Position numbers and translations under genes: made by a program
Shown: piece by piece, positions 1 through 9,248 of the stretch
How positions within the stretch are numbered: position 1 is the stretch's first letter
Layout: the number at the start of each line of letters is the position of its first letter
Notes under the pieces: generated by a model
The model's input: only the letters and a program-made list of their open reading frames with translations
The model's database searches: none
What the model was told of the DNA's origin: nothing
DNA from: Pelotomaculum schinkii
GTDB lineage: Bacteria > Bacillota > Desulfotomaculia > Desulfotomaculales > Pelotomaculaceae
Reading direction: 5' to 3'
DNA length: 64,000 bases
Assembly (NCBI RefSeq): GCF_004369205.1
Contig: NZ_QFGA01000001.1
Location: forward strand, 992,001 to 1,056,000

Positions 1-1187
1 AATGCAAAAACTAGTGTGGTAAGTACCGGTATCAGATACCCGTAGGGAATCAGATAGGGGCGTGGCTCTTCCGGCATGCGGCGGCGCAGGCTGATTACCG
101 CCAGACCTACCAGCGCATAGACGATGGATGTCACGGCTGCCGCCAGATTAACCAGCGCCATGTAGCGGTTGGTAGCCAGGGTCACCGCAGATACAGTCAG
201 TCCGATAGCAAAAAGGGCCAAGATAGACACCCAGGGGGTAAAATAGCGCGTGCTGACCCGGCTGAAAATAGCCGGCAGGACATGTTCCCTGGCGGAGGAA
301 TACATAAAGCGGGAAACGCTGATGATACCGGCGTTAAACGTTTTCAAGGAGGTTGCCAGGATGACAACGATCATCAAGGAAGCGCCAAAGTCCCCCAGAA
401 TGGTCCGGGCAAATAACAGTTGGGGAGCAGGAGCGGCGAGCAGCGCCTCTTTGGGTACAACAGCGGTCATGGCCACTGTAAATATGGCGTAAACTACACT
501 TAATACCCCCAGCGCAATCATCATGCCCCTGGAAATCTGCTTGACCTGGGTGACTTCTTCGACCAGCGGCGTTACCCATTCGAAACCCACGAAGAGGAAC
601 ACACCCACCGCAACGGCTTGCACTACCCCCACAGCGCCACCAGGCGACAAGGGAGCTTCTAATTGAAAGCCAGTCTTATACAAGGCAAAGACGCCGATAA
701 AAACCAGGACGGCGAGCAGACTGTAAGTCACCACATCCTGGAATACACCTGCAAGCTTAATTCCCCTAAGGTTCATTGCGGTGACCAGCGAAAGCATCAC
801 GACAATCCAGGCATAGGGCGGTATGGCAGGAAAAGCTTCATTCAATACTCTGGACAGGATATAGCTTTCCACCCCTACGACCCCGAGCACCACGATGAGC
901 ATATAAACCAATGATACAGCAATCGAGACCTGATCGTTGAAGGCGCGGCTAAAATACAGGCGTATGCCGGCTGCTGTAGGCAAAATTCCGTTCAACTCGG
1001 AAAAACAGGCTGCCGCCAGAAAACAGAGCGCCCCGCCAATCAAAATGGCAATCCAGGCAGTATCTCCCAAAACATAATTTGCTACCATTGTGGCCGCTAC
1101 AAAAGACGAACTGGCCAAGCACAGGCCAGCACTGGTAGCGACTATGGTGCGCAGCGTCAGCACCCTTTTTAACTGCAAACTATTCAC
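1..1187 (-). CDS. APC-family amino acid permease (C-terminus cut by window edge)
   Basis: The reverse strand reads as an open frame of about 395 codons rich in hydrophobic segments, with the GLCLASSSFVAATMVANYVL start and the FVGFEWVTPLVEEV segment typical of amino acid-polyamine-organocation (APC) permeases. About ten membrane spans are visible before the frame runs off the left edge, so the C-terminal part is missing. I chose the GTG at 1187 because it overlaps the stop of the upstream SCP2-domain gene by eight bases, which suggests translational coupling. It should import an amino acid or related amine at the cytoplasmic membrane; the substrate cannot be told from sequence. Confidence 0.85.
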   Translation of the reverse strand, partial: MNSLQLKRVLTLRTIVATSAGLCLASSSFVAATMVANYVLGDTAWIAILIGGALCFLAAACFSELNGILPTAAGIRLYFSRAFNDQVSIAVSLVYMLIVVLGVVGVESYILSRVLNEAFPAIPPYAWIVVMLSLVTAMNLRGIKLAGVFQDVVTYSLLAVLVFIGVFALYKTGFQLEAPLSPGGAVGVVQAVAVGVFLFVGFEWVTPLVEEVTQVKQISRGMMIALGVLSVVYAIFTVAMTAVVPKEALLAAPAPQLLFARTILGDFGASLMIVVILATSLKTFNAGIISVSRFMYSSAREHVLPAIFSRVSTRYFTPWVSILALFAIGLTVSAVTLATNRYMALVNLAAAVTSIVYALVGLAVISLRRRMPEEPRPYLIPYGYLIPVLTTLVFA

Positions 1188-1533
1188 CCCAGATCATCAG
1201 GGAGATGAAATCAAGCCTGACAATATCGTCTTCGGAGCCCATGATACGCAGGGTACCGTTGTTATAAGGTTCGGTTGGCGTAATATCCCCATAAAACATA
1301 TCAGCCAGCGTTTCACTGTCGGAAATGACCGTGAGGTCAGGCGGGTCAGATGCGCCTTCCCGTATCGAAACAACTCCGTCCTGCACGGTTAATGTGTGCA
1401 AGGATTCAATATCGTTGGCCTTGACCACGACCACGCGGTTCCAGTCCCGGTTCATTACTTTCAATCGCTCGTTTTTATTATAACTGTCCGTAAAAGCCTT
1501 GAGGCTTTCCGTTAATTCATCATGCGTAGCCAT
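1180..1533 (-). CDS. SCP2 sterol-binding domain protein
   Basis: This encodes a 117-residue cytosolic protein consisting of one SCP2-like lipid-binding fold, with the pattern LTVQDGVVSIREG followed by DLTVISDSETLADMFYG and a C-terminal hydrophobic helix. The ATG at 1533 is chosen because GGAGG lies just upstream; a longer frame to 1572 lacks a site. Members of this family bind fatty acyl or other hydrophobic ligands, but the bacterial role is mostly unknown. Its stop overlaps the start of the downstream permease gene, so the two are very likely one operon. Confidence 0.8.
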   Translation of the reverse strand: MATHDELTESLKAFTDSYNKNERLKVMNRDWNRVVVVKANDIESLHTLTVQDGVVSIREGASDPPDLTVISDSETLADMFYGDITPTEPYNNGTLRIMGSEDDIVRLDFISLMIWGE

Positions 1534-1583
1534 ATTCACAAACCTCCTTCGCTCTGGGCAACAAGCAGCCACACCCCTAAATT

Positions 1584-2495
1584 TTACAACCTCAATATGC
1601 GGGGCTTGAAATTCAGCCTGTGCAGCAGGTTAAGGTATTCTTGCGGGGTGATTTCTTCCCAGGGTTTACCCAGTACAGCCAACAAGGCCGCTTCCATGAC
1701 ATTGGTCCCGAAGGACCTGCCTCCATACTCCGGGGTAGTGGTCACCAGGGCGCCCGCCCCCTTTGATTTCAGGAAGTCGATATCGTCCCGCGTGGTGGTA
1801 TTGGTGAGAATGGTCTGCCCCTTCAGGCCCGCCGGCATGAAGCGCCGGATCAGGTGAAAATCGCCGGCGATAACTTCAGCGTCCAGGTAATAGCCGGTAA
1901 ATTTTTCGACCTTGGCGTCATCCTGCGTATCCTGCTTTTTACCTGTGGGGTAAAGCATATGGAAGGGCATTTTCGTAAATTCAGGTAGAAGCCGGTTGGC
2001 AATTTCCTCAAGCTCATGCATGGTGTGGATCGGGTATGGGATGCCGGCGGCAAAAATCAGGTCGCCGAAGGTCATATCGCAGCCTATCTCAGCCATCGCC
2101 TCGGCCATGCCGAAGCGGTCCACGGAACTGACCATCAGTACTTTGGCGCCTTTCTTCAACAGGCCGGTTTCCCCGGCCAGGATGCGCACCACTTCCCTTT
2201 CCAGGGTGTTTTTGAGGCCGCTGCCGTCCACTACCGGGGTCGTTTTAACAGCTTCCATCAGCCGCAAGCCGTCCTTGACGGCGTAGCGTTTCTCTTTCAC
2301 AAAAAGGTAAACGTCAATGCCGCCCAGGCCGATGGCGTCGACCTTGCCGTCGAGTTCCTGCAGCAATTCCAGGGCACGGTTAAAGTCGCCGTCCGTACCC
2401 ACCCGGGCAATCTCAAAGCTCTCTCCCAAAAGTTCAGTCATAACTTTGTGGTCCCGCCTGGACGAACCCAGGCTGACGCTGACCACACGTTTCAA
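1584..2495 (-). CDS. Conserved protein of unknown function (about 303 aa)
   Basis: A complete soluble protein starting SVSLGSSRRDHKV, with a glycine-rich DAIGLGGIDVYLF segment and a C-terminal TTTPEYGGRSFGTNVMEA segment. Related Clostridia proteins are, as I recall, sometimes labelled quinate 5-dehydrogenase, but I see nothing that proves this reaction, so I leave the function open. The TTG at 2495 is preferred because GGGGG lies seven bases upstream; a GTG at 2513 would place that site inside the gene. It is followed by the SCP2/permease pair in the same direction with a 50-base gap, so co-transcription is possible. Confidence 0.75.
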   Translation of the reverse strand: MKRVVSVSLGSSRRDHKVMTELLGESFEIARVGTDGDFNRALELLQELDGKVDAIGLGGIDVYLFVKEKRYAVKDGLRLMEAVKTTPVVDGSGLKNTLEREVVRILAGETGLLKKGAKVLMVSSVDRFGMAEAMAEIGCDMTFGDLIFAAGIPYPIHTMHELEEIANRLLPEFTKMPFHMLYPTGKKQDTQDDAKVEKFTGYYLDAEVIAGDFHLIRRFMPAGLKGQTILTNTTTRDDIDFLKSKGAGALVTTTPEYGGRSFGTNVMEAALLAVLGKPWEEITPQEYLNLLHRLNFKPRILRL

Positions 2496-3004
2496 AATAA
2501 GACCCCCAATCACTTGCCAGGTTATTTTCTCCGCTTTTATACCTTACCATTGTATCCAATATAAGCTAAAATTACAAGTTTGCCTACCCTTTTACCTCAT
2601 CTGGCAACCTATTTGATTCGTTAGTTACAAAATTGGTGCCGGGTACCAAGTTATTCACTTATTCAGTTATTGCGGAACCCATCTGCTGGTCCTTATGTAT
2701 GATGCATTTCTATGGGGTCTGTGCGAATGAATTTGTACCCACATTGCTTGGGAATTACTTCGCATGCCGAACATTTGTTTTCAGGGTAGAAATTTGTCAA
2801 GGGCTCATAATTTAACTCTTGTGGTATAATTGTTGATGCTATCGATTATACCATCCCATCATGCTTTTTAATGATCAGGTCGCTAAGTAAAGCGAACAAA
2901 TCAAACTCCCGTGTCTTTCATTGCGGCGACAGGATCGAACTGGCTTAGCTGGATGGAATAAACACGGCCTGTCACCGAGCAAAATATAACCGGAGGTGGT
3001 CAAC
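2496..3004. other. Intergenic region upstream of a small ORF
   Basis: About 500 bases without a convincing gene. It holds a TATAAT-containing inverted repeat at 2823-2852 and the ribosome site (GGAGGTGG) of the small gene at 3005. A 60-codon open frame at 2633-2815 has no ribosome site and no recognisable composition. Confidence 0.5.
2823..2852. promoter_or_regulatory. Inverted repeat overlapping a TATAAT box
   Basis: GGTATAAT at 2823-2830 is repeated inverted as ATTATACC at 2845-2852, with 14 bases between. The left arm contains a perfect -10 like TATAAT, so a protein bound here would cover a promoter for the small gene at 3005. No good -35 box at 16-18 bases was found. Confidence 0.35.
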
Positions 3005-3139
3005 TTGCCAGAAGAAAAAGATCCGAAAGAATTTAATGAAGAAGTAATAAATAAAGAGGCAACCGAAGAGGCTGCCCAGGGTTATATCAGGATTATCGAG
3101 GAAGAGGAATACGAAGAAGACCCTTTTGACTGGTTCTAA
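3005..3139 (+). CDS. Small acidic protein, 44 aa
   Basis: TTG at 3005 follows a strong GGAGGTGG site and opens a 44-residue frame beginning MPEEKDPKEFNEEV and ending EEDPFDWF. About 40 percent of residues are Asp or Glu, with no membrane segment and no Cys. I do not recognise the family. The good ribosome site and the acid-rich composition favour a real small protein over chance. It stands alone between a possible operator at 2823-2852 and the convergent nitroreductase gene. Confidence 0.55.
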   Translation: MPEEKDPKEFNEEVINKEATEEAAQGYIRIIEEEEYEEDPFDWF

Positions 3140-3178
3140 ATTCGCTAAGTATTCTCTTAGACTGGCCTCGTTTCCGGT

Positions 3179-3691
3179 TTACCAGCGACCATACCGTACC
3201 AGCTCGGACAGCGGCTTGCGGGTTTTTGCACCCGGGGCGTCGGCCGGGTAGCCCAGTGGTGTCAGCGCTACCGGCTCCACACCATCAGGCAGCCCCAAGA
3301 TTTCCTGTGTTGCAACAGGGTCAAAGGCCGCTATCCAGCAGGTACCCAACCCCTGTTCAGCCGCCGCCAGGATCAGGTGATCCATAGCGATGGCGGCGTC
3401 AACATGACCGTAATTGGCGTTGTCCTGCCTGCGGGTCCAGGCCTGCGAGCGCAAGGCACAGACACAAATCACCAGGGGCGCCTGGGTGAAAAAGGGCCTT
3501 GTGTAAATCCGCTCCAATTCCTTCTTGCGACCGGCGGTTTCGAAAATAATAAACTGGAAGGGCTGGCGGTTGGCTGCAGTAGGAGCCAACCGCGCCGCTT
3601 CGAGTACGTACTCCAGTTTTTCCTTCTCTACCGGCTCCGGCTTGTAGGCCCGCACGCTGTACCTATTTTTCATGAGGTCAAGTAATGTCAC
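3179..3691 (-). CDS. Nitroreductase family protein
   Basis: A 170-residue flavoprotein of the short nitroreductase type. The N-terminal RYSVRAYKPEPV and LAPTAANRQPFQF segments form the FMN phosphate-binding region, and AAEQGLGTCWIAAFDP is the conserved second FMN and dimer motif. Such enzymes use FMN and NAD(P)H to reduce nitro groups, quinones or related compounds; the natural substrate is not evident. The GTG at 3691 follows AGGAGA. It is a single gene, convergent with the small acidic ORF and downstream of rmuC in the same direction. Confidence 0.88.
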   Translation of the reverse strand: MTLLDLMKNRYSVRAYKPEPVEKEKLEYVLEAARLAPTAANRQPFQFIIFETAGRKKELERIYTRPFFTQAPLVICVCALRSQAWTRRQDNANYGHVDAAIAMDHLILAAAEQGLGTCWIAAFDPVATQEILGLPDGVEPVALTPLGYPADAPGAKTRKPLSELVRYGRW

Positions 3692-3794
3692 AAAACTTCT
3701 CTCCTTTTCATTTTTTCCTTAATAATCTGGGTCGAATTATGTAACCCCCTTTCATTCCTCACCGCTTTGAACGACTAATATAACCCGAAATGCA

Positions 3795-5204
3795 TTAGTT
3801 TTTACATAATCCGTTATCCCGGTTATTCCCTTCCCCGGGTGTCAGCAGATCAGGGGCGTTGATCTGGCGGGTTGTCTTATCAATTACCTCCAGGGTGTCA
3901 ATTTCAGCCCCGGTGGAAGCCCCCAGTTCTTTAAATTTACGGGCAGTAACCAGCACTCTTCCTTCCATGGAGCCCACCGCTTTGTTATATGCCTCTACTG
4001 AGCGGTCCAGGCCTTTTTTCAGGTCGGTGAAATGCCCGGCCAGGTTCCGGACGCGTTCGTACAACACCTTTCCCAGGTCACTGATAGCCTGGGCATTTTC
4101 AGCGATAAGCTCCTGTCGCCAGCCATAGGCTACAGCCCTTAATAAGGCAATCAGCGTGGTTGGAGTGGCTAAAATTACCCGCTGCTCCACACCAAACTCA
4201 ATCAAAGAGGGGTCCTGTTCAAGTGCCGCGCTAAAAAACGTTTCGCCGGGTAAAAACAAAACTGCAAACTCTGGAGTCGGAGTAAACTGCTCCCAGTAGG
4301 CTTTACCGGCAAGCTGCGTCAGGTGGACCCTGATCTGCCTGGCATGGTCTTTCAGCTTGGCCACCCTGGCAGCATCGTCCTGACAATCCAGCGCCTCCAG
4401 GTAGGCCTGCAACGGGGCCTTGGAATCAACCACTATGTTTTTGCTGTTGGGCAGCTTGATTAACATATCCGGGCGCAGGCGGCCGTGTTCAGTAGTCGAG
4501 GATTCCTGCTGAACAAAATCGCAATATTCCACCATGCCGGCCATCTCAACCACCCGTTTGAGCTGTATTTCACCCCAGCGGCCCCTTACGTTAGGCGCCC
4601 GCAAGGCTTTAACCAGATTGGCGGTCTCAGCCTGGAGCTGGACCTGTGTGCCGGCCAGCGACCTGACCTGTTCAGTCAGCGTGGCGTAAGCATTTTCCCG
4701 GGACTTTTCAATTTCCTGGATTTTGCCGTCCACCTTTTCAAGAGACTCCTTTAATGGCTTTACCAGGTCATCAACGGCCTTCTGCCTGGCTTCCAAATCA
4801 CTTTTCGCATTATCCTGGTATTTCTCCAGGGTTGTCCTGGCCAGTTCCAAAAAAGACTGGTTGTTACTTTTTAAAGCATCGCTTGACAGCGCTTTAAAGG
4901 CGTCGGATAATTTTTGCCGGGCCTCGTCCAGGATGGCTAACTTTTCCTCCGCAGACTTACGCTCCTCCGCAAGCTGTGTGGAAAGCCTGGTAACGGCCCT
5001 GGTTTCTTGCAGATAGGTGTTTTTTTGCTTCTCCACTTCACCTTTTAATTCATTGATTTGCAGTTCTCTGGACTGGAGCCTTTCCAGTAATATTTCCTGC
5101 TCAGTCCCCGCCTCAGCCTTGGCTTTGTTATAAGCTGCCGTGATTTTGAGACGCAGGCTCAACCAGACCACAATACCCCCGACCGCAATACCTGCCAGAA
5201 ACAA
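3795..5204 (-). CDS. rmuC: DNA recombination protein RmuC
   Basis: A 469-residue protein with an N-terminal membrane anchor ([16 protein letters not shown]), about 150 residues of charged coiled coil, and then the RmuC nuclease-like core marked by [31 protein letters not shown] and [12 protein letters not shown]. RmuC proteins limit inversions and are thought to process DNA ends at structures near the membrane. Length matches the family. The start is TTG at 5204 behind GGAAG. Single gene; a short gap separates it from the nitroreductase gene. Confidence 0.9.
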   Translation of the reverse strand: MFLAGIAVGGIVVWLSLRLKITAAYNKAKAEAGTEQEILLERLQSRELQINELKGEVEKQKNTYLQETRAVTRLSTQLAEERKSAEEKLAILDEARQKLSDAFKALSSDALKSNNQSFLELARTTLEKYQDNAKSDLEARQKAVDDLVKPLKESLEKVDGKIQEIEKSRENAYATLTEQVRSLAGTQVQLQAETANLVKALRAPNVRGRWGEIQLKRVVEMAGMVEYCDFVQQESSTTEHGRLRPDMLIKLPNSKNIVVDSKAPLQAYLEALDCQDDAARVAKLKDHARQIRVHLTQLAGKAYWEQFTPTPEFAVLFLPGETFFSAALEQDPSLIEFGVEQRVILATPTTLIALLRAVAYGWRQELIAENAQAISDLGKVLYERVRNLAGHFTDLKKGLDRSVEAYNKAVGSMEGRVLVTARKFKELGASTGAEIDTLEVIDKTTRQINAPDLLTPGEGNNRDNGLCKN

Positions 5205-5667
5205 ATATACTTCCGTTTTTCTCCCCCCGATGCAAAGATTATTTTACTTACCATTGCTGTTGCTCTGCCACACAATACCATTTTCTCGCCTATATAATAA
5301 TGTTAATTGTGGTCCGCCGACAAGCATTAATATCCAAAAACAAAAGACGACTGCTTGGGGTATGTTGACGTGTATTTAAATGTGCAAGTATGTAATGAGA
5401 CATTAACGAATAAATAACAAATTTCGTTATCCCTTGATTATCAATAATGATTGATTGATCAATAAAGTTGCTATAAGAATTAACATCTGTGTTATTTTCA
5501 TGCAATATAACGGTCCTTGTGAAATATTTCTCAATATGCAAAAAATTTGATGAAATTAAAGGATATTACTTTCCTTATAAAGAACTTTACACAAAGAACT
5601 TTATTATGTTTAAAGACAGGGAATAAGGTTTACTATAAATAAGTAAATTATTTTTGGGAGTGGGCTT
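5205..5667. other. AT-rich intergenic region with tandem dyads
   Basis: Divergent promoter region between rmuC and the acyl-CoA synthetase gene. AAAGAACTTTA occurs twice in direct orientation at 5579-5589 and 5593-5603; each copy is itself a near-palindrome (AAAG-AA-CTTT). This could be an operator for the acyl-CoA synthetase gene, which starts 65 bases further on. No gene is supported here; an 83-codon open frame on the minus strand has no ribosome site. Confidence 0.45.
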
Positions 5668-7305
5668 ATGGGAGCTTTCGATAAAGCCACAGTGGCTGAA
5701 CTGCTTGACCGAACATCAATGCACTACCCTGATAATGACGCTCTTATTTACACCGACCGTGGCTTGAAGTATTCCTACAAAGAGTTTCGGGAGCTCTGCA
5801 ACCAATTTGCCAAAGGGCTGTTAAAACTGGGGATAAAGAAGGGCGAACATATTGCCGTTTGGGCTACCAACGTGCCCGAATGGGTAATTACCCAGTTTGG
5901 CAGCGCCAGGATTGGAGCAGTGCTTGTGGCAGTTAATTATGGCTTTGAATTATTAGAGTTGGAGTATCAGCTAAAGCAGTCGGATGCAACAACCTTGATT
6001 ATGATCGAAGGTTCGAAAAACTCTCATTTCAGGAGTATTATCAATGAACTATGCCCTGAATTAAGCGAATGTAAACCAGGCGAGCTGGTATCTGAGAGAC
6101 TGCCTCTTTTGAAGAATGTAATCATGATCGGTAACAATAAATATCCCGGGATGTTTTCCTGGGATGATGTGCTCAAAGCGGGTGAAGATGTTTCAGATGA
6201 GGAACTGGAAGACAGGAGCGCTACCCTGGACCCGGACGATGCAGTCGTGATGGTCTTTACTTCCGGTACTACCAGTCGTCCCAAAAGGGTCATGCTGACC
6301 CATCATGCCATTATTGAGAATGCCAGGGCACAAGCTGAATGTTTAAATCTCGGTCCGTCTGACCGGATGTGTATAGCAGTGCCATTCTTCCATTGCAAGG
6401 GCGCCGTGTCCAGCAACTTGTGCTGTGTTGTTACGGGGGCAGTGATGGTCCCTGTTGAAATATTTGACGCGGCGCAAGTGCTGAAAACAGTTGAAAAAGA
6501 GCGTTGTACGGTACTGCACGGGGTACCGACCATGTTTATTCTGGAACTGGAGGAGATGGAAAAGGGTAAGTACGATGTGTCTTCCCTGCGGACCGGGATG
6601 GTTGCCGGCGATGGATGTTCCCCTGATGTTATAAAAAAAATAGCTAAAGTAATGAATATGCCAGAGGTCATTACCGCTTACGGGCAGTCCGAAGCATCAC
6701 CATGTATAACCAGCACCAGGACATCCGATCCGATAGAAATAAGGGCTACCACCGTGGGACAGGCGCTGCCCGGAGTAGAAGTGAAAATCGTTGATCCCAA
6801 AACAGGAGAAGAAGTACCACGGGGAGCGCATGGTGAAATTTGGGCTCGTGGCTACAATATTACCAAAGGGTACTATAAAATGCCCGAAGCCACTGCGTCT
6901 AAAATTGACAGTAACGGTTGGGTGCATACCAGGGACCTTGGGGTCATGGATGAAAAAGGGTATTGCAAGATTATCTGCCGGTTAAAAGATATTATTATTT
7001 GCGGCGGTGAAACTATATTGCCCAAAGAGGTGGAGGAATTCCTGCGTATTCACCCTTTGATCAAGGATGTTCAAATCGTTGGCGTTCCCAGCGAAAAATT
7101 TGGCGAGGAAGTGATGGCCTTTATTCGGGTTCATGAAGGATACGCGCTCACGCCTGAATCGGTTCAGAATTTCTGCAAAGGCCAAATCGCCAGCTGGAAA
7201 ATTCCAAAATATGTGGTTTTTGTGGAAGACTATCCTTATACAACCAGCGGTAAGGTGCACAAGCTTAAACTACGTGAGATGGCGGCAGAGATGATGAAGT
7301 CATAA
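5668..7305 (+). CDS. AMP-forming acyl-CoA synthetase
   Basis: A 545-residue member of the ANL adenylate-forming family. The P-loop-like motif is FTSGTTSRPKRVMLTHH, where the usual Gly after the Thr pair is Ser and the usual PKG is PKR; then YGQSEASP, the GEIWARGYNITKGYY segment, the hinge RLKDIIICGGETILPKEVEE, and the C-terminal catalytic Lys in TTSGKVHKLKLRE. It should activate a fatty or other carboxylic acid to its CoA thioester through an acyl-AMP. ATG at 5668 follows GGGAGTGGG. It stands alone, so its pathway is not shown by context. Confidence 0.88.
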   Translation: MGAFDKATVAELLDRTSMHYPDNDALIYTDRGLKYSYKEFRELCNQFAKGLLKLGIKKGEHIAVWATNVPEWVITQFGSARIGAVLVAVNYGFELLELEYQLKQSDATTLIMIEGSKNSHFRSIINELCPELSECKPGELVSERLPLLKNVIMIGNNKYPGMFSWDDVLKAGEDVSDEELEDRSATLDPDDAVVMVFTSGTTSRPKRVMLTHHAIIENARAQAECLNLGPSDRMCIAVPFFHCKGAVSSNLCCVVTGAVMVPVEIFDAAQVLKTVEKERCTVLHGVPTMFILELEEMEKGKYDVSSLRTGMVAGDGCSPDVIKKIAKVMNMPEVITAYGQSEASPCITSTRTSDPIEIRATTVGQALPGVEVKIVDPKTGEEVPRGAHGEIWARGYNITKGYYKMPEATASKIDSNGWVHTRDLGVMDEKGYCKIICRLKDIIICGGETILPKEVEEFLRIHPLIKDVQIVGVPSEKFGEEVMAFIRVHEGYALTPESVQNFCKGQIASWKIPKYVVFVEDYPYTTSGKVHKLKLREMAAEMMKS

Positions 7306-7337
7306 AAATGCAAAAAGATAAGGAAATGATATAAAAG

Positions 7338-7360
7338 CCTCACCCGTAACTTAGGTGAGG
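7338..7360 (-). terminator. Terminator after the DUF3307 gene
   Basis: CCTCACC at 7338-7344 pairs with GGTGAGG at 7354-7360; read on the minus strand the stem is followed by CTTTTATAT. It lies just beyond the stop of the gene at 7374. Confidence 0.6.
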
Positions 7361-7373
7361 AGTTCTAAGATAA

Positions 7374-8192
7374 TTATTCATAATCGAAAACTGGCAAAAT
7401 GCTTTGAAGCAATAAACCTCCTCCTATTGCTATCAATAAACTAACTAGAGTACCAATTAAATAGTATTCTGCAAAATCTTTGTTTTTGAGCTCGTTAAAC
7501 CTGGCGATGGATTTTGCAGTAAGAACAAAAGCTACTGCTGAATAGGATCCATAGAGAACTAATGTTAAAATTATTGTTCTTTCAAATATTCCGATATATT
7601 TTCCAATATGATTGGAAGGTTTGATTATTAAACAACCATCTATAACACCTTGATTTTTCTTTGGAAATATCCAGTCAATTACCATCCTAGTTAAAATAGC
7701 GCCACCAAGTGTTATATATAAATATGCAATGACAGTAATTAGGCACTTATTAATAGGGAATATTCTTAGCAGATATTCTTTTTGATTAATGCCTATCTCC
7801 AAGGGAAACAGCCAAGAATAAAAACCCAAAATATTTGGCTCAATATTAAAATCAAATAATTCAATAAATAAAATCACCATATATAAATGGATAATTTGGT
7901 CAACAATAAATATAACCGGACTAAACCATAACTCCTTTTTCTTAACTTTAGAATATAAATAGTTTTTTGAAAAATCGATTAGTAAGTGAAACAAAGTAAT
8001 TAGCAATGAAAGATATAATGCTAGCTTTAGGCCATAAAAGTGAACGGCAAAAAAAGAACAAATAAATAAAGCTATCCCGTGTTTTATAAATCCTTTCCAT
8101 AGTAACTGACTTTTTTCTTCAACAATACGATCGGTTTGAAATAAAAAATCAGCCAGAACATGTGCTAAGAATAACATGTATAAAAAAGTCAT
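7374..8192 (-). CDS. DUF3307 membrane protein
   Basis: A 272-residue polytopic membrane protein. The start, LFLAHVLADFLFQTDRIV, is the hallmark of the DUF3307 family and is followed by about seven more hydrophobic segments, including TLFHLLIDFSKNYLY. Function is unknown in the family. It is AT-rich compared with neighbours. The SatD-type gene lies 45 bases upstream in the same direction; SatD and DUF3307 genes are commonly paired, so they form one unit here and probably act together. Confidence 0.8.
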   Translation of the reverse strand: MTFLYMLFLAHVLADFLFQTDRIVEEKSQLLWKGFIKHGIALFICSFFAVHFYGLKLALYLSLLITLFHLLIDFSKNYLYSKVKKKELWFSPVIFIVDQIIHLYMVILFIELFDFNIEPNILGFYSWLFPLEIGINQKEYLLRIFPINKCLITVIAYLYITLGGAILTRMVIDWIFPKKNQGVIDGCLIIKPSNHIGKYIGIFERTIILTLVLYGSYSAVAFVLTAKSIARFNELKNKDFAEYYLIGTLVSLLIAIGGGLLLQSILPVFDYE

Positions 8193-8236
8193 AAAACCAC
8201 CAGACCTTTCGCCTTGTAGACGGTGAAACCATTAAT

Positions 8237-8869
8237 TTATCCCGTTGAAGGGTGAAATTTTTCTAGATAGGCTTGCGCCTTCGATAATGTTTTTTCAGCA
8301 TGTTTTAGCTGTTTCCACTGAGCTGCCCTGCAACGTTTTTCCACATTCTGCATAGAAATACCTAGAGCCTTCGAGGCTTCTTCATAAGTACCACTCTGTT
8401 CATATTCATTCACAGCTTCCCATTGTTTTACAGTCCATTTCTTTTGAACTGCATCAATTAATAGCCATATACAATTAATAAAAGCATCAAATTCGTTAGT
8501 TCCAGTTTTCGTGATGGTTAAGGCGCCTTTGATTTTTTCAACGTCTTCGAGGGCTGCCCTAGCCAGGTAGAAAGCATTACCATTCATTTTCCAGGAATCG
8601 TCCCGAATTAGTTCCTCTTCTATAAATCCAATGCCTATTCCAACTCTTATCTGAAGTGGGCGACAAAAATATCTGAGGTATCTTATTATCTCAGGATATT
8701 TCAACCATCCCTCTATGACGCCTTGAATTTCATCACCTCTGGATACAGAGAAGGGGGTGATTATTGAAGGCAGCTTTAAAAATTTCAAGCGTTCAATCGT
8801 GGCATCTAAAAACTCTGTATTTTTCTTCGAATTAATTATATCTGCTGTAACTACTGTAATTCTTTTCAT
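8237..8869 (-). CDS. SatD family protein with C-terminal HTH
   Basis: A 210-residue protein. The N-terminal ITVVTADIINSKKN, SRGDEIQGVI and VGIGIGFIEEE segments match the SatD family (named from a Streptococcus acid-tolerance locus). The C-terminus YEEASKALGISMQNVEKRC resembles a sigma-region-4-like helix-turn-helix, suggesting DNA binding. I chose ATG at 8869 because GGGGGG stands eight bases upstream. The divergent dyad at 8901-8924 lies directly before it, consistent with self-regulation (inference). It is followed by the DUF3307 membrane gene. Confidence 0.78.
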   Translation of the reverse strand: MKRITVVTADIINSKKNTEFLDATIERLKFLKLPSIITPFSVSRGDEIQGVIEGWLKYPEIIRYLRYFCRPLQIRVGIGIGFIEEELIRDDSWKMNGNAFYLARAALEDVEKIKGALTITKTGTNEFDAFINCIWLLIDAVQKKWTVKQWEAVNEYEQSGTYEEASKALGISMQNVEKRCRAAQWKQLKHAEKTLSKAQAYLEKFHPSTG

Positions 8870-8887
8870 GTTATTCACCCCCCCTGA

Positions 8888-8924
8888 GGTGACAAAGTTG
8901 ATATCACCCATTATTAGGTGATAT
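8888..8924. promoter_or_regulatory. Candidate operator of the satD-DUF3307 pair
   Basis: ATATCACC at 8901-8908 and GGTGATAT at 8917-8924 form a perfect 8-bp inverted repeat with an 8-base spacer. A third half-site, GGTGACA, lies at 8888-8894, 12 bases off the dyad. All sit within 55 bases upstream of the SatD start, the position of an operator. Confidence 0.6.
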
Positions 8925-9084
8925 TTTCGCTAGCGTGTAATAATTTTCCTCCATGACCCAAAAAAATCTCAAAAAACTTAACCCAATTCCCAACATCTGT
9001 TTAATACCCCTGGACTGCTCCAGTACCACCTCAAGATTATCCTCTCGCAAAATATACTTTCTTAATAATTCCAGTTTTCATGCT

Positions 9085-9248
9085 TTACCGGATTAAATGC
9101 TCCTTAATAATCTTACTTCTGACATTATTTTCAATGGTTTCGGCAACTACTTCTTTACTCCCTTTAATAGATAAGAAACTATTTGGTCAGTAACTTCATC
9201 CAGAGTTTCCGGTAAATCTGAGTCGTCACTTTTTATTATATCTGTCAT
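9085..9248 (-). pseudogene. Frameshifted small ORF
   Basis: ATG at 9248, behind a GGGGG site, opens MTDIIKSDDSDLPETLDE and reaches a stop after 33 codons at 9147. A one-base shift within the run near 9160 joins it to a second frame reading KEVVAETIENNVRSKII and ending at 9085, which would give one protein of about 54 residues. The joined protein looks like a small helical regulator, but I cannot name it. Further open pieces lie downstream to about 8930. Treated as a broken gene; a true two-ORF arrangement is possible. Confidence 0.4.

Noticed and set aside
2633-2815. 60-codon plus-strand ORF upstream of the small acidic protein
   Set aside because: No ribosome site, composition not protein-like, no recognisable segment.
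5290-5541. 83-codon minus-strand ORF in the rmuC-acyl-CoA synthetase gap
   Set aside because: AT-rich chance frame without ribosome site; overlaps the likely promoter region.
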